64,000 bases of DNA from Granulosicoccaceae sp. 1_MG-2023 (lineage in GTDB: Bacteria > Pseudomonadota > Gammaproteobacteria > Granulosicoccales > Granulosicoccaceae), in the NCBI GenBank assembly GCA_030546905.1, contig JAUOPI010000006.1:62001-126000 (forward strand), read 5' to 3'. The notes under the pieces were generated by a model, which worked only from the letters and a program-made list of their open reading frames with translations, did no database searches and was not told the DNA's origin. Below are positions 43,793 through 52,696 of the stretch, in pieces (the stretch's first letter is position 1; the number at the start of each line of letters is the position of its first letter). Both the position numbers and the translations under genes were made by a program.

Positions 43793-44752
43793 TTAAGGGG
43801 CGCGCTGTGTCAGCGTCAGCAGGCTGTGGATTGTGCGCGTGTAAGGCACGTCTATGCCAAGCCGGGTTGCGCGCGCCAGCACCGCGCCGCTGATTGCGTC
43901 GATTTCCAGCGGCCGGCCGTTTTCCTTGTCCACCAGCATGGATGTTTTGATCGCGTCAAAGCCCTGCATAAACTGCAACACCTGTTCGGCAGTGTCCGGC
44001 TCCAGTTCAACCCCGTCAGCCCGGGCGGCGGCGACCGCTTCGCGCATCAGGCCGAGTGCCACCGGCTCGAAGGGTTCGCCGGTGGTCAGACGCCGGGTGT
44101 CCAGGCCGGTCAGTGCCGAAAGCGGGTTGACGCCGTTATTGAGCACCAGTTTGCGCCACAGTTCGCGGCGGATGTCGTCGCTTTCTTCGGCCGGAAAGCC
44201 GGCCGCGTTAAACAGCGCTGTCAGCGTGCCGGGCAGGGCAGTGGCGGGGCCGTCGCTGGTTTGCTGTTTATCCGGCCAGGCGCCCAGCACCACACGGCCC
44301 GGGCCGGTCGATTCGATGTGCCCCGGCGCGGTCAGATGGGCGCCTATGCCGACCAGTAGTGCGCCGAGCACGTAGTCCGAACCGAGCCGTTCGGCCAGTT
44401 GTTGTTCGTTGTCGACGCCGTTCTGAAAGGAGATCACGGGCACGGCCTGGCCGCAGCGTTCATACCAGGCTTGTAATTGAGCCGCTAAAGTGGCAGTGGC
44501 GGCGGACTTGACCGCGAGGATAATCAAATCGTAGTCGGCGCTGTTGCGTTCGCTGAACAGGGTTCCGGTATCGCAGCAATCCGGGGCGGCGAAGTGCAGC
44601 GTGTCGCCGGCATGGCTGAGTGTCAGACCGGAGGCGGTGAGTGCCTGTAATTGCGCGCCGCGGGCCACCAAGGTGACCTGATGACCTGCAGCCAGCAGCC
44701 TGGCCGCGTAAAACCCGCCGATTCCGCCGGTGCCAATCATTGCAAATTTCAT
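43793..44752 (-). CDS. panE: 2-dehydropantoate 2-reductase
   Basis: NADPH-dependent reductase of ketopantoate to pantoate, 319 residues. The N-terminal Rossmann motif is FAMIGTGGIGGFYAARLLAAGH. LIILAVKS, ISFQNGVDNEQQL and RRELWRKLVLNNGVNPLSALTG (catalytic Lys region) are family blocks. KTSMLVDKENGRPLEIDAISGAV is the C-terminal signature. The ATG at 44752 was preferred over one at 44764 because GAGGGG lies just upstream. It is not clustered with panB/panC, and panD lies 26 kb away, so other 2-oxoacid reductase roles cannot be excluded. Confidence 0.88.
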   Translation of the reverse strand: MKFAMIGTGGIGGFYAARLLAAGHQVTLVARGAQLQALTASGLTLSHAGDTLHFAAPDCCDTGTLFSERNSADYDLIILAVKSAATATLAAQLQAWYERCGQAVPVISFQNGVDNEQQLAERLGSDYVLGALLVGIGAHLTAPGHIESTGPGRVVLGAWPDKQQTSDGPATALPGTLTALFNAAGFPAEESDDIRRELWRKLVLNNGVNPLSALTGLDTRRLTTGEPFEPVALGLMREAVAAARADGVELEPDTAEQVLQFMQGFDAIKTSMLVDKENGRPLEIDAISGAVLARATRLGIDVPYTRTIHSLLTLTQRAP

Positions 44753-44894
44753 TTTGCCCCTCACTCGCTATCAGTCGTTATGCAGTATAGCGGGCAATGG
44801 CGCGACGATGAATGCGTCAGCTTGCGGTGCCACAGATGTATAAATAGCCGCCAGCGGCTAAGATAGCCGGATCGGCCGAATCCCAGGAGGCAGC

Positions 44895-45464
44895 ATGGCA
44901 CTATCCACTCCCGTCACCCGTGAACCCTTGCATACGCGTGAGATCCGATTTCAGGGCTTTCGCCGCGAGGACGGGCTTTATGACATCGAAGGGCTGTTAC
45001 GCGATACCAAACCACGTGATGTGAGTAACCGTGACCGTGGCGGGGTGATTCCGGCCGGTGAGCCGATTCACGAGATGCATGTCCGGCTCACGATTGACCG
45101 TGATATGAAGGTTGTTGCGGTGCAGGGTGAGACGCGTTTTTCGCCGTTTCATATCTGCCGTCACGGACCCGATACGCTGGATAATCTGGTCGGTGCGCAG
45201 ATCGGCCCCGGCTGGCGTCAGGCGGTGCGTCGTGCACTGGGCCGCGAGACCGGCTGTACGCATATCACCGAGTTGCTGATCACCATGGCCACGGCCGCTT
45301 ATCAGAGTCTGGTCGGCGAGCCGCGCACGCAGGCAGTTGACGACGCCCCTGATCAGCCACCGGCGCTGCTCAACAGCTGTGTGGCTTTTGATGAGCGCAG
45401 CGAGGTGGTGAAGATTGAGTGGTCGGCCTGGTACCGGCCCGATACAAGCCCGGCCGCCGATTAG
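44895..45464 (+). CDS. DUF2889 domain protein
   Basis: A 189-residue cytoplasmic protein of a family found mainly in Proteobacteria. Diagnostic blocks are REIRFQGFRREDGLYDIEGLLRDTKP near the start, EPIHEMHVRLTIDRDMKV, the conserved CRHGPDTLDNLVG, and GCTHITELLITMATAAYQSL. Function is not established; members often sit near aromatic or fatty-acid catabolism genes (recalled), which fits the PaaX regulator that ends on top of it. The two convergent stops overlap by four bases. Confidence 0.88.
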   Translation: MALSTPVTREPLHTREIRFQGFRREDGLYDIEGLLRDTKPRDVSNRDRGGVIPAGEPIHEMHVRLTIDRDMKVVAVQGETRFSPFHICRHGPDTLDNLVGAQIGPGWRQAVRRALGRETGCTHITELLITMATAAYQSLVGEPRTQAVDDAPDQPPALLNSCVAFDERSEVVKIEWSAWYRPDTSPAAD

Positions 45465-46432
45465 TCGGCCGGATTGATACCGCCGAAACGGTTGCGGAAG
45501 ATTTCACTGGCCGGCGGCAGCGGTCCGTGCTGTGTTTCGCACAGGGCCATAATGTGTTTTTCCGCGCGCGGGGCGATCAGCTGGTAAAGCGCCTGCGTCA
45601 CTTCCCAGGCCTTGTGACTGCTGGAGTCGGGCGGGATCAGCTCAAACGGCAACTCCGGCTCGGACAGCAGAATGCGGCGGAATTCGTGTATCACCAGCGT
45701 GCGCAGCAAAAAGCACTCGGCCGGATCGAATTGTGTGGCCGTGCGCGCGGCGGCGAGAATCGGTTCGAAGACCTTGAGAAAATCATCATAGGCCGATTCC
45801 ATGGATTCCATCTGAAAGCATTGTTTGACCAGTGCTGAGGAAGGCGTGGCGTCGTCATCGTCGAGCGTGTTGGCCATCATGATGGCCACGCGGCTTTCCA
45901 GCCCCAGCTCGCGAACCAGTTCGCGTACCGGTTCCAGATCCGCGGTCGGATGTCCGAACACGCCCGGCGCCATACGGCCGAAGCCCAGCCAGCGCAGCTC
46001 CTGACGGATATGGTCGCGCTCGTCCTGGGTAATATCGCCCAGTGCGGTGAAGACCAGCCGCCACTGACCGTCCCACACCGAACGGCGGTGCGCGTAGACA
46101 CGCATGGAGGCGGTGGCAAACTGACGCAAACCTTTGCTGGTCAGCGAATAATAACTGCGTCGCCCGACCTGTTCCGATTGCAGCGTGCCGACCTGGGTCA
46201 GGCGGAATACCGAGGTTCTGACCAGGCGTTGGTTAATGCCCAGCGGTTCGACGAGTTTGATCAGACTGCCCAGCCAGACCGTGCCGCCATGGGGCCAGAT
46301 CGAATCCCCGAAAACGGTAACGAGAAGTGAGTTGGCGCGAACCGGACGGCGTTGATTGAAATCGTCGGTCAGTGCTTGGGTGAGACGGCTGAGCTCGGTG
46401 CCGGCACCGGCTCCGCTGTTGGCTTTAGGCAC
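45461..46432 (-). CDS. paaX: PaaX family transcriptional repressor
   Basis: A 323-residue regulator of the phenylacetate type, which releases DNA on binding phenylacetyl-CoA in studied members. The winged-helix N-terminus is VRANSLLVTVFGDSIWPHGGTVWLGSLI and QRLVRTSVFRLTQVGTLQSEQVGRRSYYSLT. The central domain carries WDGQWRLVFTAL and LRWLGFGRMAPGVFGHP. The C-terminal part includes LRTLVIHEFRRILLSEPELPFELIP. No phenylacetate degradation operon is in the window; the adjacent divergent gene is an enoyl-CoA hydratase. The true inducer may be another acyl-CoA. Confidence 0.92.
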   Translation of the reverse strand: MPKANSGAGAGTELSRLTQALTDDFNQRRPVRANSLLVTVFGDSIWPHGGTVWLGSLIKLVEPLGINQRLVRTSVFRLTQVGTLQSEQVGRRSYYSLTSKGLRQFATASMRVYAHRRSVWDGQWRLVFTALGDITQDERDHIRQELRWLGFGRMAPGVFGHPTADLEPVRELVRELGLESRVAIMMANTLDDDDATPSSALVKQCFQMESMESAYDDFLKVFEPILAAARTATQFDPAECFLLRTLVIHEFRRILLSEPELPFELIPPDSSSHKAWEVTQALYQLIAPRAEKHIMALCETQHGPLPPASEIFRNRFGGINPAD

Positions 46433-46549
46433 GTGGCAGGTTTCCTGAAATTAGCGAGTGTTTAAACGGCCCAATGGTACAGTGAATGGCTTCGGCAGTT
46501 CAAACGTGGCGCAGTCAAAAACCGCAGTAGAACGCGCTTTCTTGCCGAA

Positions 46550-46571
46550 TTGATACGTTATGATACGCAAA
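46550..46571. promoter_or_regulatory. Candidate PaaX operator in the paaX/enoyl-CoA hydratase intergenic region
   Basis: Two TGATACG repeats start at 46551 and 46561, exactly 10 bases apart, so they lie on one helix face. The second, TTATGATACGCAAA, resembles the E. coli PaaX site core (TGATTCGCG) with mismatches. The 311-base divergent region has no gene. Confidence 0.45.
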
Positions 46572-46743
46572 TTCCGGAAACCGGTATCAAGGTGATCTTT
46601 TTATGCACTTTCCGGGGGCGGGTCTGCTTCACCCTGGCGCGTATTGCGTCAGTTGCTGCGCTGCACCGGGTTTTGCAGCGGCTCCGGCTTGCTTTACTCT
46701 CGATGGCCGGTAGAGCAAAACGTATCAGCGAAGGAGAAAAACC

Positions 46744-47520
46744 ATGCAACTGGAAAACGTGCAAGTTGAGATCCGCGAGCAGGTCGGCTGGATTACCCTG
46801 AATCGTCCGCAGAGCCTGAATGCGCTGTGTGCGGCGCTGGTCAGTGACATCGGCCGCGCCCTGGAGGCGCTGGAAGCCGATGATGACGTGGCGGTGATTG
46901 TCCTGACCGGCAGCGAAAAGGCCTTTGCCGCCGGCGCCGATATCAAGGAAATGAAGGACAAGACCTTCCAGCAGGTGCTGGCCGAAAACTTTATCACTGA
47001 CGGCTGGGAGCGGGTCACCGACTGTCGTAAACCGGTGATCGCGGCGGTGGCCGGTTATGCACTCGGTGGTGGTTGCGAGCTGGCGATGATGTGCGACTTT
47101 ATTATCGCCGCCGACAATGCCCGTTTCGGTCAGCCGGAAGTGACTATCGGCACGATTCCCGGCGCCGGCGGCTCGCAACGTCTGACGCGTCTGGTCGGCA
47201 AATCCAAGGCCATGGATATGTGTCTGAGCGGTCGCATGATGGATGCAGAGGAGGCCGAGCGCGCCGGGCTGGTCTCACGGGTGGTGCCGCTGGCCTCATT
47301 GCAGGACGAGGTGCACGGGATTGCAAAAAGCATTGCCTCGTACTCGCGCCCGGTGGTGAGTCTGGCCAAACAGGCTGTCAATGCCGCGCTGGAGACCACG
47401 CTAAGCGAGGGCGTGCGCAGCGAACGGCGGATGTTCTATTCCACGTTTGCGCTGGAGGATCAAAAAGAAGGTATGGCGGCTTTTGCCGAAAAGCGCAAGC
47501 CTGACTACCGCAACCGCTAA
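46744..47520 (+). CDS. Enoyl-CoA hydratase
   Basis: Crotonase-fold enzyme of 258 residues that hydrates trans-2-enoyl-CoA. The oxyanion hole segment is KAFAAGADIKEM and ALGGGCELAMMCDFI. Both catalytic glutamates are present, in GGGCE and in FGQPEVTIGTIPGAGG. PaaF-like and short-chain FadB-like hydratases share these residues. A strong AAGGAGAAA site precedes the ATG. It is divergent from paaX, which suggests local regulation by PaaX, and ends before a hairpin and the convergent peroxidase gene. Confidence 0.93.
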   Translation: MQLENVQVEIREQVGWITLNRPQSLNALCAALVSDIGRALEALEADDDVAVIVLTGSEKAFAAGADIKEMKDKTFQQVLAENFITDGWERVTDCRKPVIAAVAGYALGGGCELAMMCDFIIAADNARFGQPEVTIGTIPGAGGSQRLTRLVGKSKAMDMCLSGRMMDAEEAERAGLVSRVVPLASLQDEVHGIAKSIASYSRPVVSLAKQAVNAALETTLSEGVRSERRMFYSTFALEDQKEGMAAFAEKRKPDYRNR

Positions 47521-47594
47521 TCTTTACGGGGCCGGTGCTTATTGCAAGTCCGGTATTAATCAGATGGCGATCATCCGCTCTGAGAGAGTGGTTG

Positions 47595-47620
47595 AGGACG
47601 GCAGCGAAAGCTGCCGTCCT
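47595..47620. terminator. Perfect hairpin with GAAA loop between convergent genes
   Basis: AGGACGGCAGC and GCTGCCGTCCT form an 11-bp stem closed by a GAAA tetraloop. It lies between the stops of the enoyl-CoA hydratase and the peroxidase. There is no T-run on either side. Confidence 0.6.
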
Positions 47621-47636
47621 GCTATGGAGTGTCGGC

Positions 47637-48629
47637 TTATTCGAACGGTGTCGGTGCCGGGGTTGTATCGGTTGAGGGCGGCAACTGCGGCATGACGAAT
47701 GACGGCTGATCGCCGGTCAGGGTTTTCAGAAACGCCACGATCTGCATGTTTTCTTCTTCGCTGAATTCACGACCCAGCTGCAGCCGTCCCATAATATCGA
47801 CCGCGTCGGTGAGGGTTTTCGCTGCACCGTCGTGGAAGTAGGGGTAGGTCAGTTCCACATTACGCAAGGTCGGCACTTTGAACATCATCCGGTCGGCGTC
47901 TTTGCCGGTGATGCCGGCCAGACCTTCAGCGCCGTTTTCGGTGACATAGGGTTCGACCAGACCCATTTTCTGGAAGCTGCTGCCGCCGACCGCCTGGCCG
48001 TTGTGGCAGGCTACGCAGCCGCTGTCTTTAAAAAGCGCATAGCCGGCTTTTTCCTGATCGGTAAGCGCGTCCTCATCCCCCAGCAACCACTGATCAAAGG
48101 GCGAATTGGGCGTGACCAGGGTTTTCTCAAACTCGGCGATCGCCTGGGTGACATCGTCAATGGTGATTTCGTCGCTGCCGAATACCAGTTTGAATTCGTT
48201 TACGTATTCCGGAATCGATTGCAACACATTGATGGCCAGGGTGTGCGTGAAGGCCATTTCACCGGGGTTGGCGATCGGGCCGGCAGCCTGTTCCTTGAGG
48301 TCAGCGGCACGGCCGTCCCAGAACTGCGCCACATTGAGGCTGGAGTTCAGCACGGTGGGTGAGTTGATCGGACCCTGTTGCCAGTTGTGGCCGATGGAGG
48401 TTTGCAGATTGTCGGTTCCGCCCATCATCAGGTTGTGACAGGAGTTACAGGAGATGAAGCCTGACTTGGACAGGCGCGGATCAAAATAAAGTTTTTTACC
48501 CAGCTCGACCTGCGCAAGATTGACCTCCTGCACGGGTTTGATCGGTTCGATCGGCTCAGCGGCATAAACCGCAGTGCTGCCCAAGGCAGCACCGAGTGCT
48601 AACAGCGACAGACAAGTGGTTGGTTTCAT
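47637..48629 (-). CDS. ccpA: Di-haem cytochrome c peroxidase
   Basis: Periplasmic di-haem enzyme reducing hydrogen peroxide with electrons from cytochrome c, 330 residues. The ATG at 48629 has AGGAG 5 bases upstream and opens the signal peptide (SLLALGAALGSTAVYA). The two haem sites are FISCNSCHNLM and SGCVACHNGQAVGG. ELGKKLYFDPRLS, QFWDGRAADLKEQA and PTLRNVELTYPYFHDGA are family blocks. A Thr/Pro-rich tail closes the protein. An FNR/Anr-type box lies about 90 bases upstream, in line with oxygen control of this enzyme in other bacteria. Confidence 0.94.
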   Translation of the reverse strand: MKPTTCLSLLALGAALGSTAVYAAEPIEPIKPVQEVNLAQVELGKKLYFDPRLSKSGFISCNSCHNLMMGGTDNLQTSIGHNWQQGPINSPTVLNSSLNVAQFWDGRAADLKEQAAGPIANPGEMAFTHTLAINVLQSIPEYVNEFKLVFGSDEITIDDVTQAIAEFEKTLVTPNSPFDQWLLGDEDALTDQEKAGYALFKDSGCVACHNGQAVGGSSFQKMGLVEPYVTENGAEGLAGITGKDADRMMFKVPTLRNVELTYPYFHDGAAKTLTDAVDIMGRLQLGREFSEEENMQIVAFLKTLTGDQPSFVMPQLPPSTDTTPAPTPFE

Positions 48630-48719
48630 AGTCACTCCTACAATTTTAATGGTGACATCGCCTGTGTCTGCGATATCAGGGATTGACTACGAGGGTAGAT
48701 TTCCTGTCGTTCAGCGGCA

Positions 48720-48733
48720 TTGAGATAGATCAA
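48720..48733 (-). promoter_or_regulatory. FNR/Anr-type box upstream of the peroxidase
   Basis: TTGAGATAGATCAA matches TTGAT-N4-ATCAA at 9 of 10 positions. It is 91 bases upstream of the peroxidase ATG. It could also affect the divergent acetoacetyl-CoA synthetase gene. Confidence 0.65.
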
Positions 48734-48902
48734 GCCCTGTGCTGAAAAAAGGCCGTAAAAACAAAGCGCTTCGCGGTCCGGGTTTGCTGCGCTGCAGTGA
48801 ATAACGTGGCGCGGGCGGCGCATATCTCACTTTAGTCCAATAGATATTTCCCCGGCACCACGTAGAATGCTGGCAACATCGGACAAGCGACGGTTAATTG
48901 GA

Positions 48903-50864
48903 ATGAACGATACGACTTCAACGGCAGACGCAAAACTGGTTTGGACGCCCGGTAAAGAGGCTATTGCGAACAGCAATATCATGGATTTCATAGCCAGGGT
49001 AAATGCGCGGCACGGGTTGAGTCTGAATGACTTCAGCAGCCTTTATGACTGGTCGGTTTCGGACAGCCCAGCATTCTGGGACAGCCTCTGGGACTACGCC
49101 GGTGTGATCGGTGAGAAGGGTGACGCGCTTTTTGAAGATGCGCCGGTTTTTGCCGACGCGCGTTTTTTCCCGCAGGCGCGGCTGAATTTTGCCGAAAACC
49201 TGCTGCGTCGCCGGGATGACACGGACGCCATCGTGTTTCGCGGCGAAGATAAGGTCAGCCTGCGTCTGAGTTGGCGGGAGCTGTATTCGCAGGTGGCGAA
49301 GTTCGCCGATTTTCTCAAGCGCACCGGGGTGCAACCGGGCGACCGCATCGCGGCGGTCATGCCGAATATCCCGCAAACCGTGATCGGTATGCTGGCGGCC
49401 ACGTCGCTTGGCTGCGTCTGGAGTTCCTGTGCGGCGGAATTCGGCGAGCAGGGCGTGCTTGACCGTTTTGAACAGATTGGCCCGACGGTGTTGCTGGTCT
49501 GTGACGGCTATTATTTCAACGGCAAGCGCGTCGACTTCCTGGCCAAGGCCCGCAACATCATTCCGCAGTTGCCGACCCTGAAGTCGGTGGTGCTGGTGGC
49601 CTATGCCGGCCAGAGTGATCTGCCCGGGGCGACGCTCTGGGATGAGGCGCTGGACAACGACGCCAGCGAGATCACTTTTGTTCCGGTGGCCTTCGACGCA
49701 CACTTGTATATTCTCTTTTCCAGCGGTACCACCGGCAAACCCAAGTGCATTGTGCACAGTGTCGGCGGCGCATTACTGCAACACCTTAAAGAGCATCGTC
49801 TGCATTGCGACGTGAAAGCCGGCGATCGCTTTTTCTACTTCACGACCTGTAGCTGGATGATGTGGAACTGGCTGGTCTCGGGCCTGGCCAGCGAAGCGAC
49901 CCTGATGCTTTACGACGGATCGCCTTTTTACCCCTCAGGGAATGTGCTGTTCGATTACGCCGCAGAAGAGAAATTCACCTTCTTCGGTGTCTCGGCAAAA
50001 TACATCGATGCGGTCAAAAAACACGGTCTGCTGCCCAAATCCACCCATGATCTCAGCAGCATCCGCATGATTACCTCGACCGGCTCGCCGCTGTTGCCCG
50101 ACAGCTATGATTTTGTCTACGAGGGCATCTCCGATGATGCTTGTCTGGCGTCGATTTCCGGCGGCACGGATATACTTTCGTGCTTTGTACTCGGCAACCC
50201 CACCGGTCCTGTCTACCGTGGCGAAATACAAGCGCGGGGATTAGGCATGGCGGTAGAGGTCTGGAACGATGAGGGCAAGCCGGTGGTTGGCGAAAAAGGC
50301 GAGCTGGTCTGCGTCAAGCCGTTCCCCTCGAAGCCGGCGTGTTTCTGGAATGATCCGGATGGTGCGCGTTACCACGCGGCGTATTTCGAGCGTTTTGATA
50401 ATGTCTGGGCGCACGGGGATTTCGCTGAACTGACGCCGCGCGGCGGCATGATTATCTACGGCCGTTCCGATGCCATTCTCAATCCCGGTGGTGTGCGTAT
50501 CGGTACCGCCGAGATCTACCGCGAGGTGGAAAAACTCGACGAGGTGATCGAGTCGATCGCCGTCGGTCAGGAGATCGAAGGCGATGTACGTGTGGTCTTG
50601 TTTGTAGTGCTGCGTGATGGCGTCACGCTTGATGACGATTTGCAGCAGCGGATCCGCAAACAGGTGCGCAGTGGCGCCAGTCCGCGCCATGTGCCGGCGG
50701 TGATCGCGCAGGTGCCGGAAATCCCCCGTACCACCTCAGGCAAGATCGTCGAGCTGGCGGTGCGCGATGTGATCCACGGCCGGGAAGTGAAAAACGTTAA
50801 TGCCCTGGCCAATCCCAAAGCGCTGGAACATTTCCGCGACCGCGATGAGGTGCGTCTGAGCTAA
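48903..50864 (+). CDS. aacS: Acetoacetyl-CoA synthetase
   Basis: Acyl-adenylate ligase of 653 residues converting acetoacetate, ATP and CoA to acetoacetyl-CoA. Early blocks KLVWTPGKEAIANSNIMDFIARVN and FPQARLNFAENLLRRRDD are typical of this family. The AMP-binding signature is LYILFSSGTTGKPKCIVHS. ISGGTDILSCFVLGNP, GRSDAILNPGGVRIGTAEIY and the C-terminal PRTTSGKIVELAV (catalytic Lys) follow. The ATG at 48903 was chosen over 48867 because the family N-terminus starts just after it, although its ribosome site is weak. It allows use of ketone bodies or polyhydroxybutyrate breakdown products. Confidence 0.92.
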   Translation: MNDTTSTADAKLVWTPGKEAIANSNIMDFIARVNARHGLSLNDFSSLYDWSVSDSPAFWDSLWDYAGVIGEKGDALFEDAPVFADARFFPQARLNFAENLLRRRDDTDAIVFRGEDKVSLRLSWRELYSQVAKFADFLKRTGVQPGDRIAAVMPNIPQTVIGMLAATSLGCVWSSCAAEFGEQGVLDRFEQIGPTVLLVCDGYYFNGKRVDFLAKARNIIPQLPTLKSVVLVAYAGQSDLPGATLWDEALDNDASEITFVPVAFDAHLYILFSSGTTGKPKCIVHSVGGALLQHLKEHRLHCDVKAGDRFFYFTTCSWMMWNWLVSGLASEATLMLYDGSPFYPSGNVLFDYAAEEKFTFFGVSAKYIDAVKKHGLLPKSTHDLSSIRMITSTGSPLLPDSYDFVYEGISDDACLASISGGTDILSCFVLGNPTGPVYRGEIQARGLGMAVEVWNDEGKPVVGEKGELVCVKPFPSKPACFWNDPDGARYHAAYFERFDNVWAHGDFAELTPRGGMIIYGRSDAILNPGGVRIGTAEIYREVEKLDEVIESIAVGQEIEGDVRVVLFVVLRDGVTLDDDLQQRIRKQVRSGASPRHVPAVIAQVPEIPRTTSGKIVELAVRDVIHGREVKNVNALANPKALEHFRDRDEVRLS

Positions 50865-50903
50865 AGCATCCGCCGTATTGAAGCAATTTCTTTATGGGCG
50901 CAA

Positions 50904-51500
50904 TCAATCGCCGAGCAGTTCGGCAAGCTCGCTGAGTTCTTGCACGGTGATATCGCTCAGTTCCGGCCAGCGTGCCAGGCCCTGCTCGTCAAAGTGCACC
51001 GTGGTCACACCGGCGGCGCGACCGGCTTTCAGGTCATAAACATAATCGCCGACCATCACGGTCGAGGCGGGCGCGGCCTGCCAGTGCTGCATCAGATGCA
51101 ATATCCCGTCGGGCGCGGGTTTGGGGGCGTGTTCCTCACGCCCGAGAATCAGCTCGTCGGGGAAAAACTCGCGCAGGCCGCAGACCTCCAGCGTCAGCCC
51201 GGCCAGTGCCTTGTCGTTACGGGTCAGGATCGCCAGTGAGGCATCGCGGCGGCGCAGGCGCTGCAGCAGTCCGGCCGCGCCCGGTTGCGGCTGAGCGCGG
51301 CGGGCATAATCCAGCTCCAGCTCGTGCAGACGCCGGTGCAGGCGGGGCTGTTCGGCTGCCGGGCGCGCGGCTATGCCTTCGAGAATGGAACTGTCGGGCG
51401 GCAGGCCGAGGGCGTCGCGCATGGCGTCGAAGTCGTGTGTGGCGATGGTCAGGGTGCCGTCCATATCAAAAACAAAATGGCGTTTGTCGCGCAGAGGCAT
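50904..51500 (-). CDS. HAD family phosphatase
   Basis: A 198-residue haloacid-dehalogenase-type hydrolase with a small alpha-helical cap. Motif I is FVFDMDGTLTIATHDFD, motif II SLAILTRNDKAL, motif III HAPKPAPDGILHLM and motif IV VMVGDYVYDLKAGRAAGV. It resembles phosphoglycolate phosphatases, but the substrate is not fixed by sequence. The ATG at 51500 has GGGAG 7 bases upstream. It is divergent from slyD. Confidence 0.88.
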   Translation of the reverse strand: MPLRDKRHFVFDMDGTLTIATHDFDAMRDALGLPPDSSILEGIAARPAAEQPRLHRRLHELELDYARRAQPQPGAAGLLQRLRRRDASLAILTRNDKALAGLTLEVCGLREFFPDELILGREEHAPKPAPDGILHLMQHWQAAPASTVMVGDYVYDLKAGRAAGVTTVHFDEQGLARWPELSDITVQELSELAELLGD

Positions 51501-51587
51501 ACAGGAACTCCCGGGGTTAAGGCATTGCCGGACTGCGGTGGGGCAGGGCATACTTGGGCGCTTTTGCGCAGCGACTTAAAATCGACC

Positions 51588-52067
51588 ATGACTATAACAA
51601 AAGACAAGGTAGTGCAGTTTCACTACGTGCTTAAAGATGCCGACGGTAATCTGCTGGAAGACTCCCGCAAACGCGATGAAGTGGTGGCCTATCTGCACGG
51701 CCACGACAGCATGCTGCCCGGTATAGAGGCAGCGCTGGAAGGGCGTGATACGGGGGAGACCTGCAGTGTCACTCTGGTCGAGCCCTACGGTCCGTACCGT
51801 GCCGACAGTGTGCAACGGGTGCCGCTCAAGCATCTGGCGACCAAAAAGCGTCCGGTGCCGGGTATGGCCACGGTGGTCAATACCGCGCAGGGGCCGCGTG
51901 AAGTGGTGGTGCTGAAAGTCGGGCGCTTTAACGTTGACGTGGACACCAACCACCCCTATGCGGGCAAAACCCTGAGCTACGATATCGAAGTCACCGGCGT
52001 GCGTGATGCGACCGAAGAAGAGCTCGCGCACGGTCATGCGCACGGGGCCGGCGGACATCACCACTGA
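51588..52067 (+). CDS. slyD: FKBP-type prolyl isomerase SlyD
   Basis: Cytoplasmic folding helper and nickel-binding protein, 159 residues. The FKBP half is DKVVQFHYVLKDADGNLLEDS and YLHGHDSMLPGIEAALEGRDTGE. The inserted flap (about 72-125) includes VPLKHLATKKRPVPGM. FNVDVDTNHPYAGKTLSYDIEVTGVRDAT is diagnostic for SlyD. The C-terminal tail is a short His-rich stretch (AHGHAHGAGGHHH), shorter than the E. coli tail. The longer upstream reading frame was rejected. Confidence 0.95.
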   Translation: MTITKDKVVQFHYVLKDADGNLLEDSRKRDEVVAYLHGHDSMLPGIEAALEGRDTGETCSVTLVEPYGPYRADSVQRVPLKHLATKKRPVPGMATVVNTAQGPREVVVLKVGRFNVDVDTNHPYAGKTLSYDIEVTGVRDATEEELAHGHAHGAGGHHH

Positions 52068-52089
52068 GCTGCTGACTGCTTAGTGCAAG

Positions 52090-52116
52090 GGGGCGGTGTT
52101 ACCGCCCCGTTTGTCT
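52090..52116 (+). terminator. Terminator after slyD
   Basis: GGGGCGGT pairs with ACCGCCCC around GTT, followed by GTTTGTCTT. It lies 22 bases after the slyD stop. Confidence 0.75.
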
Positions 52117-52138
52117 TGCCGCGTGCGGCGTTGGCCGC

Positions 52139-52696
52139 TTAATTGTCGATAGCGGCGATAGGAAATGCCTTCAGAAAGGCGGTCAGTGTTTCCTTATCCA
52201 CACTATCGGAGCTGAGTCCCAGAATCCCGCCGTTATCCAGTGCGACGGTCAGTTGCAGATCCGCGCCTTCGCTTGTGTCCATCACCGTGTAGCGCTGAAT
52301 CCGCATCTTGCGCCCGCCGCCCATACTCATGCCCATCTGTGCAAGCGCGGCCAGCCCGCCGCCGTTGCCGCCCTGAGTCAGAGTGACATCGATACGACTG
52401 CCATCACGGCTGTAGACCCGTTCAATGACGGTCATGCCCATGGCCGATTGTTGCCCGGGCTCGCCGCCGCGAAAGCCGGCCACCTCGTCGGGGAAACCGC
52501 TGACGGTGGCGTCCTGTTTCAGCTGTTGCAGTGATTCCACGCACCAGCGCGCTTCTTCCAGTGCGCCGTCAATATCGCCGTCGGCCGCCAGTCGCGCGGC
52601 TTCACTGCAGGCTTCGGCGGGGGTGTCGGCCAGCGCGGTTGCACTGACTCCGGCGCTGCTCAGCGCCGCCATCAAGACATAGGGCAGGGGTGACAT
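52139..52696 (-). CDS. Uncharacterised exported protein
   Basis: A 185-residue protein with a signal peptide (VLMAALSSAGVSATALA) and two Cys in the mature part (EACSEAARLA, ARWCVESL), perhaps a disulfide. A helical N-terminal part is followed by a beta-rich part: MTVIERVYSRDGSRIDVTLTQG, a Gly/Met-rich loop (GGGLAALAQMGMSMGGGRKM) and YTVMDTSEGADLQLTVALDNGGILGL. I do not recognise the family. A strong GGAGGAAAG site supports the start. It is divergent from kinase B; a role in that locus is possible but unsupported. Confidence 0.75.
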   Translation of the reverse strand: MSPLPYVLMAALSSAGVSATALADTPAEACSEAARLAADGDIDGALEEARWCVESLQQLKQDATVSGFPDEVAGFRGGEPGQQSAMGMTVIERVYSRDGSRIDVTLTQGGNGGGLAALAQMGMSMGGGRKMRIQRYTVMDTSEGADLQLTVALDNGGILGLSSDSVDKETLTAFLKAFPIAAIDN

